A stretch of 64,000 nucleotides of DNA from Brachycybe producta (lineage: Eukaryota > Arthropoda > Diplopoda > Playtdesmida > Andrognathidae). Below the pieces are notes generated by a model that did not search any database, was not told the DNA's origin, and worked only from the letters and a program-made list of their open reading frames with translations. The stretch spans positions 2,081,957 to 2,145,956 of the forward strand of contig JAUPFP010000008.1 of the NCBI GenBank assembly GCA_036925085.1, read 5' to 3'. This document shows positions 32,461 to 44,093 of the stretch, piece after piece. The position numbers and the translations under genes were made by a program. Every line of letters starts with the position of its first letter. The stretch's first letter is position 1.

Positions 32461-34907
32461 ATGTTTGCGAGGTCATCTCATTTCTTCAGGTTCTTGGTGG
32501 GTTTCTTTTCAGTTTTTTCGTCAACGTCTCTTTCGTTATCTTTCTAATGTGTTAATTCATTTTATTCATTCGTTTGTATTTTTCGCTTTTCGATAGAGGA
32601 ACAACGTGGATCGGAGTTACAGGTTATGTCATCACAAAAGTTCGACGTTTCACTTACCTTTAACCCTTCTGTCGCAAGAAGAAGAAGCGATGAGAGATTC
32701 AGGTTGTTAAAATATACATTTAAATAAGGTGGTTTAATAGTTTAATTGTGTGTAAACTGGAAATTAGTGGCATTTTTTTTTATATTTGCAATGCAAGTTA
32801 TTTTTTTGTAGTTATTATATAATGGCAATACAGCTTGCAACACTTGGATCTTAAGATCTCTCTGCCATAGTCCAATCGGTTGCTTGCAGAGTATTTTTTG
32901 TAATTGTAATTTTAATTGATAATGATAAATACTGTCATTTTACTACCATTGACAGGTGTAAAGCATAATATACTATTAAACGCACAAGCAGTGGCATCAT
33001 AAGAAGTGATTATCACAATTTTATGATTTTTTTTTCTTAAATGAAGTTTGAGTTTTTAAGTTATGTTTAGCAAAAATGATTTCCAACCTGCCAAAAAAAA
33101 GTTTCGTAGCTTCTGATTTTGGTTTTTAAAAACTTTTTATTTTGTTACCAAACTGATACTGTTAAAATTTCATCTCCATATCAAATCTATATTCAATGCA
33201 TTATTGGAATTTATTTGATTTTAAGTAAGGAAACTTGCGACTGAAAAAATCGAACCACTTGTTAAGAAGATGGATGAACAAGGGAGAGTCGAGCAGTCTT
33301 GTTTGGACCTTTTGTTTGAAAACGGGGTAATAGTTAAAATAATCGAAAGCATACAACCAGCATGTCTTACTTATTTTATTCGATACTGGGGTATAACAGT
33401 TAATGGGAATCGAAGTCGAGGAGGAGTATGGCGGAACCGGAATTGAACAGTTTTTTACTACTATCTTAACAATCGAGGAACTGTCGAAAGTTGATGCCGG
33501 TATCGCATTGATATGCGATCTACAGAACACAATTATCAATAATGCTTTCAGGAGGTTTGCTAGTAAAGAGCAAAAGGAAAAGTATTTGACAAGACTTGCA
33601 ACAGATTCGGTATATTCTGCTTCTAGACGTAACTCCCTCGTTCGTTCGTTACGGTGAATTTGTTTTGCTTTTATTTGCAGGTTGGCAGTTTCTGTCTTAC
33701 CGAACCTGAGTCGGGAACGGATGCGTTCTCGTTGAGGACTAAAGCAACGAAGAAAGGAGACGGTTTTGTCTTAAATGGACAAAAAATGTGGATAAGTAAC
33801 TCTGAGTACGCCAAAGTGTTTGTCGTCTTTGCAAACGCGGACCCGTCCAAGGTTAGAACCAATGGGTAATGTATTTAATGAGTATTGTTACAGATGTATG
33901 TGTTTATAAATTGGATTACTTTTGTTTTTTTAGGGATATAAAGGAATAACTGCTTTTGTTGTTGAAGGTGGAACTCCCGGTCTTTCTATCGGTAAAAAGG
34001 AAAACAAGTTAGGAATACGGTCGTCCAGTACATGTTCTGTTCACTTCGATGATGTTAATGTAAAATATAACGATGTTATACTTGAAAATTTACAAAAAAA
34101 AAACGTGAGTAATTTCATTTCGATAATTAATTAATAGGCTGAAGTATTGGGCAAAGTCGGAGAAGGTTACAAATACGCCATTGCACTACTAAATGAGGGA
34201 CGCATTGGAATCGGTGCTCAAGTGAGAAGTCTCCCTTCAAAATAGATCCTCATAGTTTTGCATTTTTACGTGTTTTTTGCTATGAAAATTGAATTTATAG
34301 ATGCTTGGTTTGGCTCAAGGTTGTTTTGATCGGACTGTGCCTTATACATTACAACGGAAACAATTTGGAAAACGGATATTTGATTTTCAGGTGCAATTGT
34401 TGGCATCATTTGTCTCGTAGATGTGCTCATTTTGCATTATTTTCATTATATCCAGGGATTACAGCATCAGATTTCTCAGGTGGCCACTCAGCTCGAATGT
34501 GCTCGCCTTTTGGTCTACAATGCGGCTCGATTGAGAGATCAGGGTCTACCTTATATCAAGGAGGCATCAATGGCTAAATACTATGCGTCCGAAGTATTCT
34601 TCATTTTTATTTTTTGTTATTTCTTAGTGTTTATCTTTTAATCTTTAAAGGCAGCTACGTTGACCACGAGCAAATGTATAGAATGGATGGGTGGAGTTGG
34701 ATTCACGAAGGATTTTCCTATGGAGAAGTACTATCGAGATGTTAAAATCGGTCAGTATTTTTTCTTTTTTTTATCAAATGTTGTCTCGAAATTTTGTCAG
34801 TTAATATTGCTTCATCAATAATTTAATTAAAAGGTTCGATTTACGAGGGAACGTCCAACACGCAATTAAATACAATTGCAAAATGTCTCAGGCAGGAATT
34901 GGAATAA
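32461..34907 (+). CDS. ACADSB: Short/branched-chain acyl-CoA dehydrogenase, mitochondrial
   Basis: FAD enzyme that oxidises 2-methylbutyryl-CoA in isoleucine breakdown and other short branched acyl-CoAs in the mitochondrial matrix. Eleven exons: 32461-32496, 32597-32702, 33226-33326, 33400-33609, 33681-33851, 33934-34059, 34138-34221, 34301-34390, 34456-34593, 34651-34750 and 34834-34907, giving 411 residues (human 432). An Arg-rich, acid-poor N-terminus ([12 protein letters not shown]) fits a mitochondrial presequence. [27 protein letters not shown] (FAD/substrate site), [17 protein letters not shown] and [14 protein letters not shown] match [21 protein letters not shown] near the end carries the catalytic Glu. 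The exon 6 end at AAT is chosen because the alternative strong donor would leave a 33-bp intron. Confidence 0.93.
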
Positions 34908-36349
34908 CAACGAAAAAATACTTTAAAATGAGAACCTCGGGATTATCGTCACATTTATTCATAGAGAGATATCGTCGCCTAAGTGGCAACACCACATATC
35001 CCAGAATTTTACGGGAGAGAGTTTCAGAACCAAAAACAGCTGAATATTATTTTATTTTTTTCCTTCTGATTTAAAATCATTTTTATGAATTATTATGACA
35101 TTTTACTACTAAATTAAAATGATAAAACTAGTGATATGCATAACAAATTGTCCAAAAAAAAAAATTAATATGTGGTGTTGCTGCTTAAGCAACGAAATTA
35201 TATATTATATACATAGATCTAGCTCAACTTAAGAGAAAAGAGATCTATGGAGCTGTTTTGTCCTTGGGCCAGTGGATGTGTGGCCAATAGATGGTACAAA
35301 CTTAGACTTATTACCTTACTTACTCTTGGAAAGTAATAGTCTAAGGTACAACTACTACTTAGAACAAAATTTTTTACTCAGATTCAATAATTACACAACT
35401 CGTGTGTTGCATTGTAAAAGATTTATTAGAAAGCTAAGGGTACTGTAAGAGCAATAAAGAGATTCTTGAAGAGAGACTATAAAATTAAAGCTCTTTCACT
35501 CATGACTCTCTTTTTCTCTAATATGGAGTTGATCTACCTCTATGTATTAATCTAAATTCATAAATTTGAATACTTGTATACAAGGTGTGTCATAAGTTTC
35601 AATTTGTTATTACTTAAATGTTGCTCTTTATTTTTTTATGCATCGCAGAGATATGTTAATTGTTAAAATAATAGTATCTTTACTAGACGCATATACAATA
35701 TTCAAACATACATAGACTTTAAGGTTATTTTATGAAAGTTATAATTTAAATAACCTATTTGAACTTTTGTTGCACACTGTATATGCACTTTGTTGTCAGA
35801 TCTGCAAAATTATCCATACAGTTGGTATATTTTTATAAAAAAAATTGTTTCATATATATATTATTAACAATAAAGGGAGTATGGAATGCACTTATATTGC
35901 TTATTTTTAAAATATATATTTCGTGATATTAATACTTTGTAGCGAGCAACTGAAGTTTGTTTAATTTTGAACTTTTTTTTTAGTAAAGTTGTGTTGTCTG
36001 ACAACACTGCTATAGATGGTTTATGACGTCATTGTATTCGTCCATATTGTCATTGACAACGTCCACTTTTTAGTATTTCTTATCGTTTTTCTTTGATGAA
36101 ATCGACTTCTTTTAGTTTTATTTTATTGTAATTGTATTGTTTAACCTTCGACTATTTTTAATTTGGCCTTACATCTCTAATGTGAGTATTTTTTATTTCA
36201 ATTGAACACTACAACGGATATTTAACCGTGTTTTTCTCGATAAATATGTAATGATACTCATTAATGTGTATCAGGTGGTTGTCTCTTTAAAAACTAAGAT
36301 TGTTGTTTCCTCTTGTCCATTTATTTTTGTTGTTAGAAACTGAGCAAGA
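34908..36349. other. Spacer between ACADSB and YKT6
   Basis: AT-rich, with ACADSB 3' UTR at the start. CCAATAGATGGTACAAAC at 35284 and TATAGATGG at 36011 resemble the spacer motif seen elsewhere. A CRE palindrome TGACGTCA lies at 36024-36031. No gene is visible. Confidence 0.5.
36024..36031. promoter_or_regulatory. CRE palindrome upstream of YKT6
   Basis: TGACGTCA, about 320 bases before the YKT6 start codon. A full CRE also occurs upstream of KCMF1 and in the DCLRE1A/NHLRC2 spacer. Confidence 0.4.
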
Positions 36350-37454
36350 ATGGTTAAGCTTTATTCACTTAGCGTTCTGTATAAATATCCATCCAAGGCG
36401 GTCACGTTAAAGGCGGTTCATGACCTCTCTTCGTTTGGATTCTTTCATCGAAGCAGGTATACACAAGAAAGACGTCTTATTTCATGTTTAATTATCATCT
36501 TTTTCCTTTTGTTTCATCTATTTGTTGTTGTAATTTTCAGTGTTCAGGATTTTATGACATTCACAAGTAAGGTTATAACGGAACGAACAGAACTGTCTTC
36601 GAGGTCGTCTGTTCGAGAACAAGGTATTTTTTTGTCGTCTGCAAATTTCAGGTCTCTTAAATCGTTTTCAAATGATTTCGTCGGTTCTCATTTTAGAATA
36701 TTTGTGTCATGTTTACGTACGGTCTGATAACCTCAGTGGTGTGCTCATTTCAGACCACGAATATCCACATAGAGTTGCTCACACACTTCTTAACAAAGTA
36801 ACAAACGTTTCTATCTGTTCTAACTAATTCACACTGAACATTTTTACATTCTATTGACGTGTTTTTCTCTTAGGTGCTAGACGATTTCGCTGCCAAAGTA
36901 CCTCAGTCTCAATGGACAACTGCAATCGAAGGGTTTCTAGTTCAAAGTTCTTTTGAACATTACAATGTTTGTGTTGCTTTAACTCGATCTTATTTCTTTC
37001 TAGTGGTGTGGCATTCCCAGAACTCCCTGAATATCTTGCCAAATATCAGGTCGCTTTACATATAATTTAAAAGTGTGTCAAAGTCGAGTTTATAAGTTTT
37101 CCATTTGATTTGTGTAGAATCCTCGCCAGGCAGACGCAATGACAAAGATCCAAGGCGATTTGGATGAAACAAAGATCATTCTCGTTTGTTACTGTTTATA
37201 ATATTATATGTTCAAAACTTAACAAATGACATTTCTTCTTCAGCATAACACGATAGAAGCTGTTTTGCAAAGGGGAGAAAAACTGGACGATTTAGTTGCT
37301 AAATCAGAAGATCTAAGCCTTCAATCGAAAGCGTTCTATAAAACGGTAACCGTTTTGATTAACACATTGTCAAGACATTGAAAAGCTTACATAATCTTTT
37401 AATTTAATGGGATATTAGGCAAAGAAAACGAATTCCTGTTGTGTAATCCTCTGA
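36350..37454 (+). CDS. YKT6: YKT6 longin-type R-SNARE
   Basis: Lipid-anchored R-SNARE used in ER-Golgi, endosomal and autophagosome-lysosome fusion. Eight exons: 36350-36456, 36541-36623, 36697-36797, 36874-36932, 37004-37049, 37118-37183, 37244-37345 and 37419-37454, giving 199 residues (human 198). The longin domain starts [17 protein letters not shown] and includes [14 protein letters not shown] and [11 protein letters not shown]. The SNARE helix runs from about residue 138, with [19 protein letters not shown] containing the zero-layer Arg. The protein ends NSCCVIL: a palmitoylatable Cys followed by a CAAX box. Leu at the last position differs from Met in human (CCAIM) and might shift prenyl preference. 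It is convergent with DCLRE1A, with 378 bp between stop codons. Confidence 0.95.
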
Positions 37455-37832
37455 TGTGGAATCCTTGACCTCATTTGGAACTTTGTTATCTCTCTCTTTC
37501 TTGAAAGAATTAGTTTCTTTCCTTTCCCCTACCACCGTTTTCTGTTTCTTTCCTCCTTATTTCCCTTCTTTAATTGACGTAAGGACCTGGATCTAGAGCG
37601 TTCTGAACAGCATTATTGGAATCACGTAAAACGTTGTCCTGTAATGTGTTCGTTATTAATTGTAAATAATGATTTAATGAAACTCGTTTTTGTGCGCGTG
37701 TCGATGTACCGAGTTAAGAGTATTCCACATCTCTTATGTGTTTTATGTTCGTTGTTGATAAATTGTGAGTCTGTAACAAAACAACTAATACCAAAAAAAA
37801 CTTTTATTCATAAAAAATATACTATTAAACAA
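37455..37832. other. Short spacer between convergent YKT6 and DCLRE1A
   Basis: Both 3' UTRs must lie here. It contains a pyrimidine-rich run at about 37490-37570. Nothing coding is visible. Confidence 0.5.
37803..37808 (-). terminator. Poly(A) signal AATAAA of DCLRE1A
   Basis: Minus-strand AATAAA only about 25 bases beyond the DCLRE1A stop codon, which implies a very short 3' UTR. Confidence 0.5.
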
Positions 37833-40047
37833 TTAATAACTCTTCATCCACGATTTAATTATTTCCATCTGTTGTTTAGCTTTATCTCCAAAGACGTTGA
37901 CTGTCGGAATTATGTTCGTTGGTTTTATAAACTGGACAAAACGCTTTAGTTCGCTAAAACTCGAATGTTCGCTATACGACACGCCTAAATTAACGAGATC
38001 ATTCAAATTTAAGACTGATTCAAAATGATTTATATAAGTTATAACCATAAATCGTGATATTTCCGTGTTTCCTAGGAATAATCGATGAAAGATCAGTGCT
38101 GGAAGAATTTCTACGTTTATTAGAACCGTGTTCCCATCCTGTAGGTTTAAAAGCGAGGATACCGGTATATTGTTTGGACATTGTCGAAAGGTATTCGTGC
38201 AGTTCCTAGAATGATTTCGTTAAATGCAGGTGTTCGATTATGATTTCTGACTCGTTAAAAACCCTGCAGATAATTACTTTAAAACTCAGTTGATCCATTC
38301 GCAGGACATGAATCTGTGCCTGACTAACATCTTCTGTCAACAGTTGCTCAATAACTTTATCATTTAAGCACCTTAATATCCGTCGTTTACTTGATTCGGC
38401 CCAAACGTTTAAGTGTAGGTTTTGTGCTAAAGCTAAACATAAGAAATAGTTAACTAGAATTAACGTTACAGAAATGGGATAGAATTTGTGAGCGGGTACG
38501 AACCAGTAAACACCTTCTCTTTACCAATCGTGTATGATCCGCAAACGATCAGATCTTTTGGTTTTTGTTCTAAGTGCTTTTTGGACACTTTAACTACAAA
38601 GTTTAGAACTTCCGACTGTTTTGGAAAGTCGTAAGACTGTTGACAGTATCTGTAAAAGAAGAAAAAGACACTTGTTTGTCTTTTCCGATCGAGAGATACA
38701 AAGAAATTTACGTTGTGTCTAAATATAGATCATCGATGTGTATCGATTTCAGTGCTGCGTTTCGTTCCATTTCATCATCTCCTCTGAAATCCTCTGTATG
38801 AAGGACAATCTTTCCATTTGAGTAACGGAATAAAAACATCACAGCACCCGGACAACTGATAAGTGAAAAAAAAAAACGAAGGAAATGTTTAAATGAGAAC
38901 TCATCTGTTACGTTTTTCTCTCTCAACTGATTTGCTTCTATAAGAGTGACTTCGACGCCGTTCACCATTCGAGGTTCATCCATTGGAAGAGCATGAACAC
39001 AACTGTGCGGAATGTGGAATTTTGAGTTGACCAAGTTTGCTGTAATCTGAAACAAAAACCTTTTTTAAGTAAAACGTTTTGATCTTCTCTCAAATCAAAA
39101 GGTGTCATGTTTGCACCTGGCTGCAGTAAAGATGTTTACGAAATTTGTTTGATAATCCACAATAATGGTCGTAATGAAAATGAGACAGAAAGTAAGATGA
39201 GATGTCCGGAATTTCGCCATAATTGAACGCATCCACTACGAATGGTACGTCCGGTAGCTTTTTGTACCGAGGACATTTACGAATTGAGGGTGAAGGTATC
39301 TCTGTTGCCGAAATAACTGCGGTTTCGTTAAGGCTTCTATGAAAGATCTGAGCTAAATGGGGCTGCTGATTTTGTTTTCTTGTCGGTTCTTTGGAGATTG
39401 AGACCGTTCCTGCCTTAGCTGATGTTGTACAAGAAGCAAAGAAAGATGTGATCTTAGTTTGAGATGGATTAACTGATCCGTTAGTCTTTTTTTTTACAAT
39501 CAGTGAATTGCCTATTGGCGGTTTCAGCACCTTGCGGGGAACGGAAGGAGTAATTTGGTCGCCAACGTTCATGTTTGACACTCCATACGGTTCCGACACC
39601 TTCCGGAGAACGGAAAGCATAATTTGGCCGCCGACGTTCGTGTTTGACACTCCACACCGACGTTTAGCCAATTCATAATGAGTTTTAGTTAAATAATGCG
39701 TGATAATTGTTGAATCACATTCGTTCCCCATCGAACATTCTGCAAAATAAGCAAGAAACATAAATCGTTTCGCAACTAAAACGTAAGAAATCTGCAGATG
39801 ACTGCAATTTTCTTATGGAATTATAAAATCATATAATTGTACCCAATTGATTTGTTCTGTCAACTTCCAAACATTCTGTTAAATGCCAATTCTTTGTTTG
39901 AACCAATAATATCGAAAACGGCATTTGACAGTTGGGACAGAATTCAATGTCAGAGTTCGACGAGATCGGTTGCAATGTTGGGTTCGAATCGACCCCGTTG
40001 CATAGCGGTTCGCTTGAACTCAACCGGATGCGCTTCCTCGGAGCCAT
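37833..40047 (-). CDS. DCLRE1A: DNA cross-link repair nuclease SNM1A
   Basis: 5'-to-3' exonuclease of the metallo-beta-lactamase/beta-CASP family that trims DNA past interstrand cross-links. Eight exons on the minus strand: 39843-40047, 39117-39739, 38928-39046, 38712-38855, 38504-38649, 38278-38432, 38046-38205 and 37833-37984, giving 567 residues. This is about half the human length (1040), mostly because the N-terminal region is shorter. A UBZ4-type ubiquitin-binding finger is at residues 37-59 (CPNC...HLTEC). A PCNA-binding PIP box QTKITSFF is at 162-169. The nuclease has FLSHFHYDH with HxHxDH at 255-260, EANHCPGAVM, HTEDFR (human HTGDFR), [26 protein letters not shown] and YSEHSSF. A 69-bp tandem duplication repeats 23 residues before the PIP box. 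It is divergent from NHLRC2. Confidence 0.93.
39529..39666 (-). repeat. In-frame 69-bp tandem duplication in DCLRE1A exon 2
   Basis: Two diverged copies encode [19 protein letters not shown] and [19 protein letters not shown], each 23 residues long with its tail. They lie between the UBZ4 finger and the PIP box, in a part expected to be disordered. Confidence 0.8.
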
Positions 40048-40517
40048 TTCTCCAATCTTTATCCAGATTTATATAATTATTCAAACCATCTTGATTCAAA
40101 TTAATATTCACAAATTAATGAAATTGATAATTATATGAAATAAAATGATTTCTACTCAGCCGCAATATTCTCATTTCAAAATAGATCTTCAAGACTCTGA
40201 CGTCATGTCACCTACTTTTCAAAACATTTCGAGATTATGCCTAAATAAATATATCAACTAAGAGGTCTCCCTATAGAATATTTCGTTTCAAAACTGAATG
40301 TGGCCAATAGAGGGCGCAAACTGTACTTAGTGCTTCAGAAAAGCAGGCGATTTTTCACACATTTTTGGCGGTTTTTAAGAGACCTTGTTTAGTTCATTAT
40401 ATGTTCAATAGATGGCAGCATTATCTTCAGTTTATTTTATTAAATTGAAATGTCGCAATTTATTAGACGTCATTTCCGTGGTTTCTTTTGAATGTTAGTC
40501 CACGTGTGCGATTGACA
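40048..40517. promoter_or_regulatory. Shared promoter interval of DCLRE1A and NHLRC2
   Basis: Contains the CRE palindrome TGACGTCA at 40198-40205, a CTCF-like CCAATAGAGGGCGCAAAC at 40304-40321 and CAATAGATGGCAGCA at 40406-40420. The two gene starts are 470 bp apart. Which motifs drive which gene is unknown. Confidence 0.5.
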
Positions 40518-43500
40518 ATGGACGAAAGAAAGGTCAAAGTTGACTTGAGTTTGTTTTTGAGTCATCAATACTCGCTTGAGAGTCGTCTAATCGAAGAGGA
40601 TTGTGAAGAATCTAAATCGAAAGCGATTATATCGCATCTTCAGTTTGCTACGAATCAGTTAAATCTTGTTTTGCCTGAATTCGAGAACGGTGAGAACGAT
40701 TATTGTTTTATTTTCTATCATATGTATCGATGAATATTGTTTGTTACTTCTGATATTTGGTTGATCTTAACTTGTACTGATGTGCTTTTTCATATGTACT
40801 AGAAATATGCTCTCATAAGTGTTGTGTTCTTTCGATAAAGGTCTGCAATGGTTGAATACGTCGAGACCACTTCGATTCGAAGGCGATCTCACCGGGAAGA
40901 TTGTTATCTTGGACTTTTTCACTTATTGTTGCATCAATTGCATCCATATTCTACCGACGCTCGAAGAGATCGAAACAAAGTATGGTCAAAGGGGAGTTGT
41001 TGTGGTAAGGACGTGGATTCTTTCTTTCTCTATACGTACGTGCTTGTGTTTATACTGTTCCGTTCTGCAGGTTGGAGTTCACAGTGCCAAGTTTGAAAAC
41101 GAAAAAGTCATCGAGAATGTTATCAGCGCCGTTTTAAAATATAATATTCGTCATCCGGTAGTCAGTGATTCAAATGGTGTAATGTGGAACTCGTGGGCGA
41201 TATCGTGTTGGCCGACGCTTGTCGTCTTGGGTATCATTGAGTTCATTATTTATTATACTTTTGAATGTTTGTTCGAATTAACTGCAGTGACTTGCTTTGA
41301 TTTTTTGCCAATAGGTTCAAAATTTTAATAAAATTGTCTCTGAATCTCACCATAGACTTTAAGTCTAAAAAATTGATTTACAAAGAAGTGTAAAAAATTG
41401 ATTTCTAAACAAAGATTTGAACGTATAGATTTAAATTCCTGTATATTGAAATATTTATGTTGTTGACTGGTCCCTTTTGCCCCCATTAGGTCCGAACTCT
41501 CAAGTTTTGTTTGTTTCGATGGGTGAAGGAAACAGAGATCTCTTGTTACAGTTTGTCGAAGTTGCCGTTTCGTTCTTTGAAGATGTAATAGATGCAAACC
41601 GAGAATTACCAATGAAACTTTTGAGTTCAACAATGTTGGAGGAAAGCTCTTTGAGATTTCCTGGGAAAGTCGCCTGTTGCCTTTCAAATTTGGACGTTTT
41701 GGCAATTGCAGATTCAGGACACAATCGAATTCTCATCGTTTCATCTTGTGGCATCATTAATGTGTGTTTTTTTTTTCATCTTGATATTTGTATAGATAGT
41801 GTTTATATTTTATGGCTTATTTAAGGTAAAAATTGGAGGAGACGAACCAGAGTTTATTGATGGTAATTTTACAGAAGCTCGGTTTCATTCGCCTCAAGGT
41901 CTCGCTTGGATGTCAGAGAACATAATTTATGTGGCCGATACTGAGAATCACGCAATTCGAGAGGCAATGATCGATTGAATATGATTTTTAAATCGTTTCG
42001 TGTAATTTTATTTTTTCGGACATGTTTCAAGATTGATTTGCTTAATCGTACGGTCAGAACTTTGATCGGAACGGGAAAACAGGGAGAAGATTTAACTGGT
42101 GGCAAAATGGGTCTTGAACAAGCGATCAATTCTCCGTGGGATTTGTCTATTTATACATCGTGCCTAGGTTTAAACTAAACGTTGATTTTGGCTTAGAATA
42201 CTTCCTGTTATTAACTGTTGGAAGGTTTGTTTTTTTTTGTTTCAGGAGGAGATTTGCTTTTTATAGCGATGGCTGGTTCACATCAGATCTGGGGATTTGC
42301 AATAAATGACGATGTGACTCTTTCTAATGGAAGGTTAACGGAAATTAAGCGGACTAAATTATGAATTTTTTTTTTTTTTGCAAACTGTATTGTTTGGTTG
42401 CTTTTATAGTAAGATTGAAAAGGGAATTTGTAAACGTTTGGTTGGATCAGGACGAGAGGAAAATAGAAATAACCGTTATGCTCATGCGGCTGCTTTTGCT
42501 CAGCCATCTGGAATCTGTTTGGCAGTTTGTGATCCGCCTCGTCTCATTGTTGCCGATAGCGAAAGTTCTACCATTCGATCCGTTAATCTAAATACGTGGG
42601 GTGTTCAAGGGATAGTTGGTGGTGGAATGGATCCCATGGTTAGTTGTTTTTTTTTTTTGGAAGAATTGTAAAAGATTGGCGGAAATTTTCAAATGAAGTG
42701 ATTCTTCTACTTTTTTAAAATTATTTTTCGTTCTTCGTTTCTTTTATCTTACATATTTTTTACCTAAAATTCATGATATTTTTCCATTTTTGGTTAAAAA
42801 ATGACGCAGAAATGGGTAGAATTTTAAAAAAAAAAATTAACTATTATGCGTTGCTATGTTGTTGAGTAATTCGAGTTTAAAAATTTATTGAAAATGTTCT
42901 CATTTTTGTGTTAGGATCTTTTTAATTATGGAGATAATGACGATACGGGTACGAATGCTAAACTTCAGCATCCACTAGGTGTGTGTTACAGTCCTTTGAG
43001 AAATTTACTTTACGTGGCCGATTCTTATAACCACAAGGTGTTAAATTTTATTTTGTTCAGTCTCAAAAGAAAGCGAAATATCTAAGCATATATCTTTTGT
43101 GTAGGTTAAGCAAATAAACATTCAGAGTAGAATGTGTGAAACTATAACACTTACGGAAGATTTGAAGTTTAACGAACCTGGAGGGTTATGCATTTCAAAC
43201 GACGAACAAACTCTGTATGTGGCCGATACAAACAACCATTGCATCAAAGTAATAGATTTAACACATAATAGTGTTAAACAGGTTAAGTGTTGTTTCTTAC
43301 TTTACTTTATTATTTGTTTTTTTGTTGTGTTTTATTAGTTTTTTTTGTGGGGTGCGGGGTGGTTCATTTTAAAATAGTTTTCGATATGCTTCATTGAAGA
43401 TGCGACAGTTTCTAGTATTAAGGACGTCACAGACACAATTACAAATGAATGCTTAAAGTCAACACGTCGGAAACCACACATGACCATCTTATTGGAAAGA

Positions 43501-43939
43501 TATGGTCGTTCGAAGACAAGTACGATGAAATCGACATTTTTTTTTGTAGTGCACGACACTGAAAAGTTAACTTTGAACACTGCGGCACCAAATTCATGGC
43601 GTCTTTTCCTTTCGGGTGATGTTTCTCGATGCTTTATTTTTGTAAATTTTTTTATTAAAAATAAACCATTTTCTGTTAGGTGGTGACTTTGAAGTGAGTC
43701 GAACATCTGGCGACATCAAATGTACAGAGCAACGTCTCCAATTGTACGATTTTATTTTGCCATTATCATCCGGTCCATTGGAACCTATGGAATTAGAAGT
43801 TACTCTCTACGTTTGCGATAGAGTTGGTGCTTGCCATGTACGAACAATTCTCTTCCTTATTCCGTTTGATGATGATGATGATGATGGCGAAACAGAACAG
43901 CTAAGTGAATATGTATTACAATTTACGTTGAAACTGTAA
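40518..43939 (+). CDS. NHLRC2: NHL repeat-containing protein 2
   Basis: Cytosolic protein with a thioredoxin-like domain followed by a six-bladed NHL propeller and a C-terminal beta domain; human loss causes FINCA disease, but the biochemical role is poorly known. Twelve exons: 40518-40689, 40841-41004, 41071-41230, 41490-41761, 41826-41963, 42032-42167, 42246-42333, 42410-42638, 42915-43037, 43105-43281, 43378-43615 and 43680-43939, giving 718 residues (human 726). The start is the ATG before DERKVKVDL. The thioredoxin fold carries [12 protein letters not shown] with the CINC motif at residues 88-91. Propeller strands include [36 protein letters not shown] and [10 protein letters not shown]. 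Exon 5 ends in a GC rather than GT donor. A run of six Asp is coded near 43868-43885. The extra residues at the start of exon 11 are the least certain part. Confidence 0.93.
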
Positions 43940-44087
43940 TTTTTGTGTGTTGAAAAGCAATTTTTTGTTGGTTCTTACTAAAGTGTCTGTTATTATTTGT
44001 CTAATCAACGGTTTAATGATGGTCTTTTGCTTTCCGTTGCAATCATGTTATTTTTCTATTCCATAACTTTACTTTTTTTATTAGGTT

Positions 44088-44093
44088 AATAAA
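44088..44093 (+). terminator. Poly(A) signal AATAAA of NHLRC2
   Basis: AATAAA about 150 bases after the NHLRC2 stop codon. Confidence 0.5.

Noticed and set aside
34060-34137. Extra ACADSB residues [13 protein letters not shown] after FDDVNV
   Set aside because: Using the later GTGAGT donor would leave a 33-bp intron and an insertion absent from the family; the earlier donor is preferred.
38860-38927. Read-through insert [15 protein letters not shown] in SNM1A
   Set aside because: It is an intron: removing it with GTTGAG and TATCAG restores the conserved EANHCPGAVM.
39965-39985. tRNA T-arm-like GGGTTCGAATCGACCCC
   Set aside because: It lies inside DCLRE1A exon 1 and no acceptor stem, D arm or anticodon arm can be placed around it.
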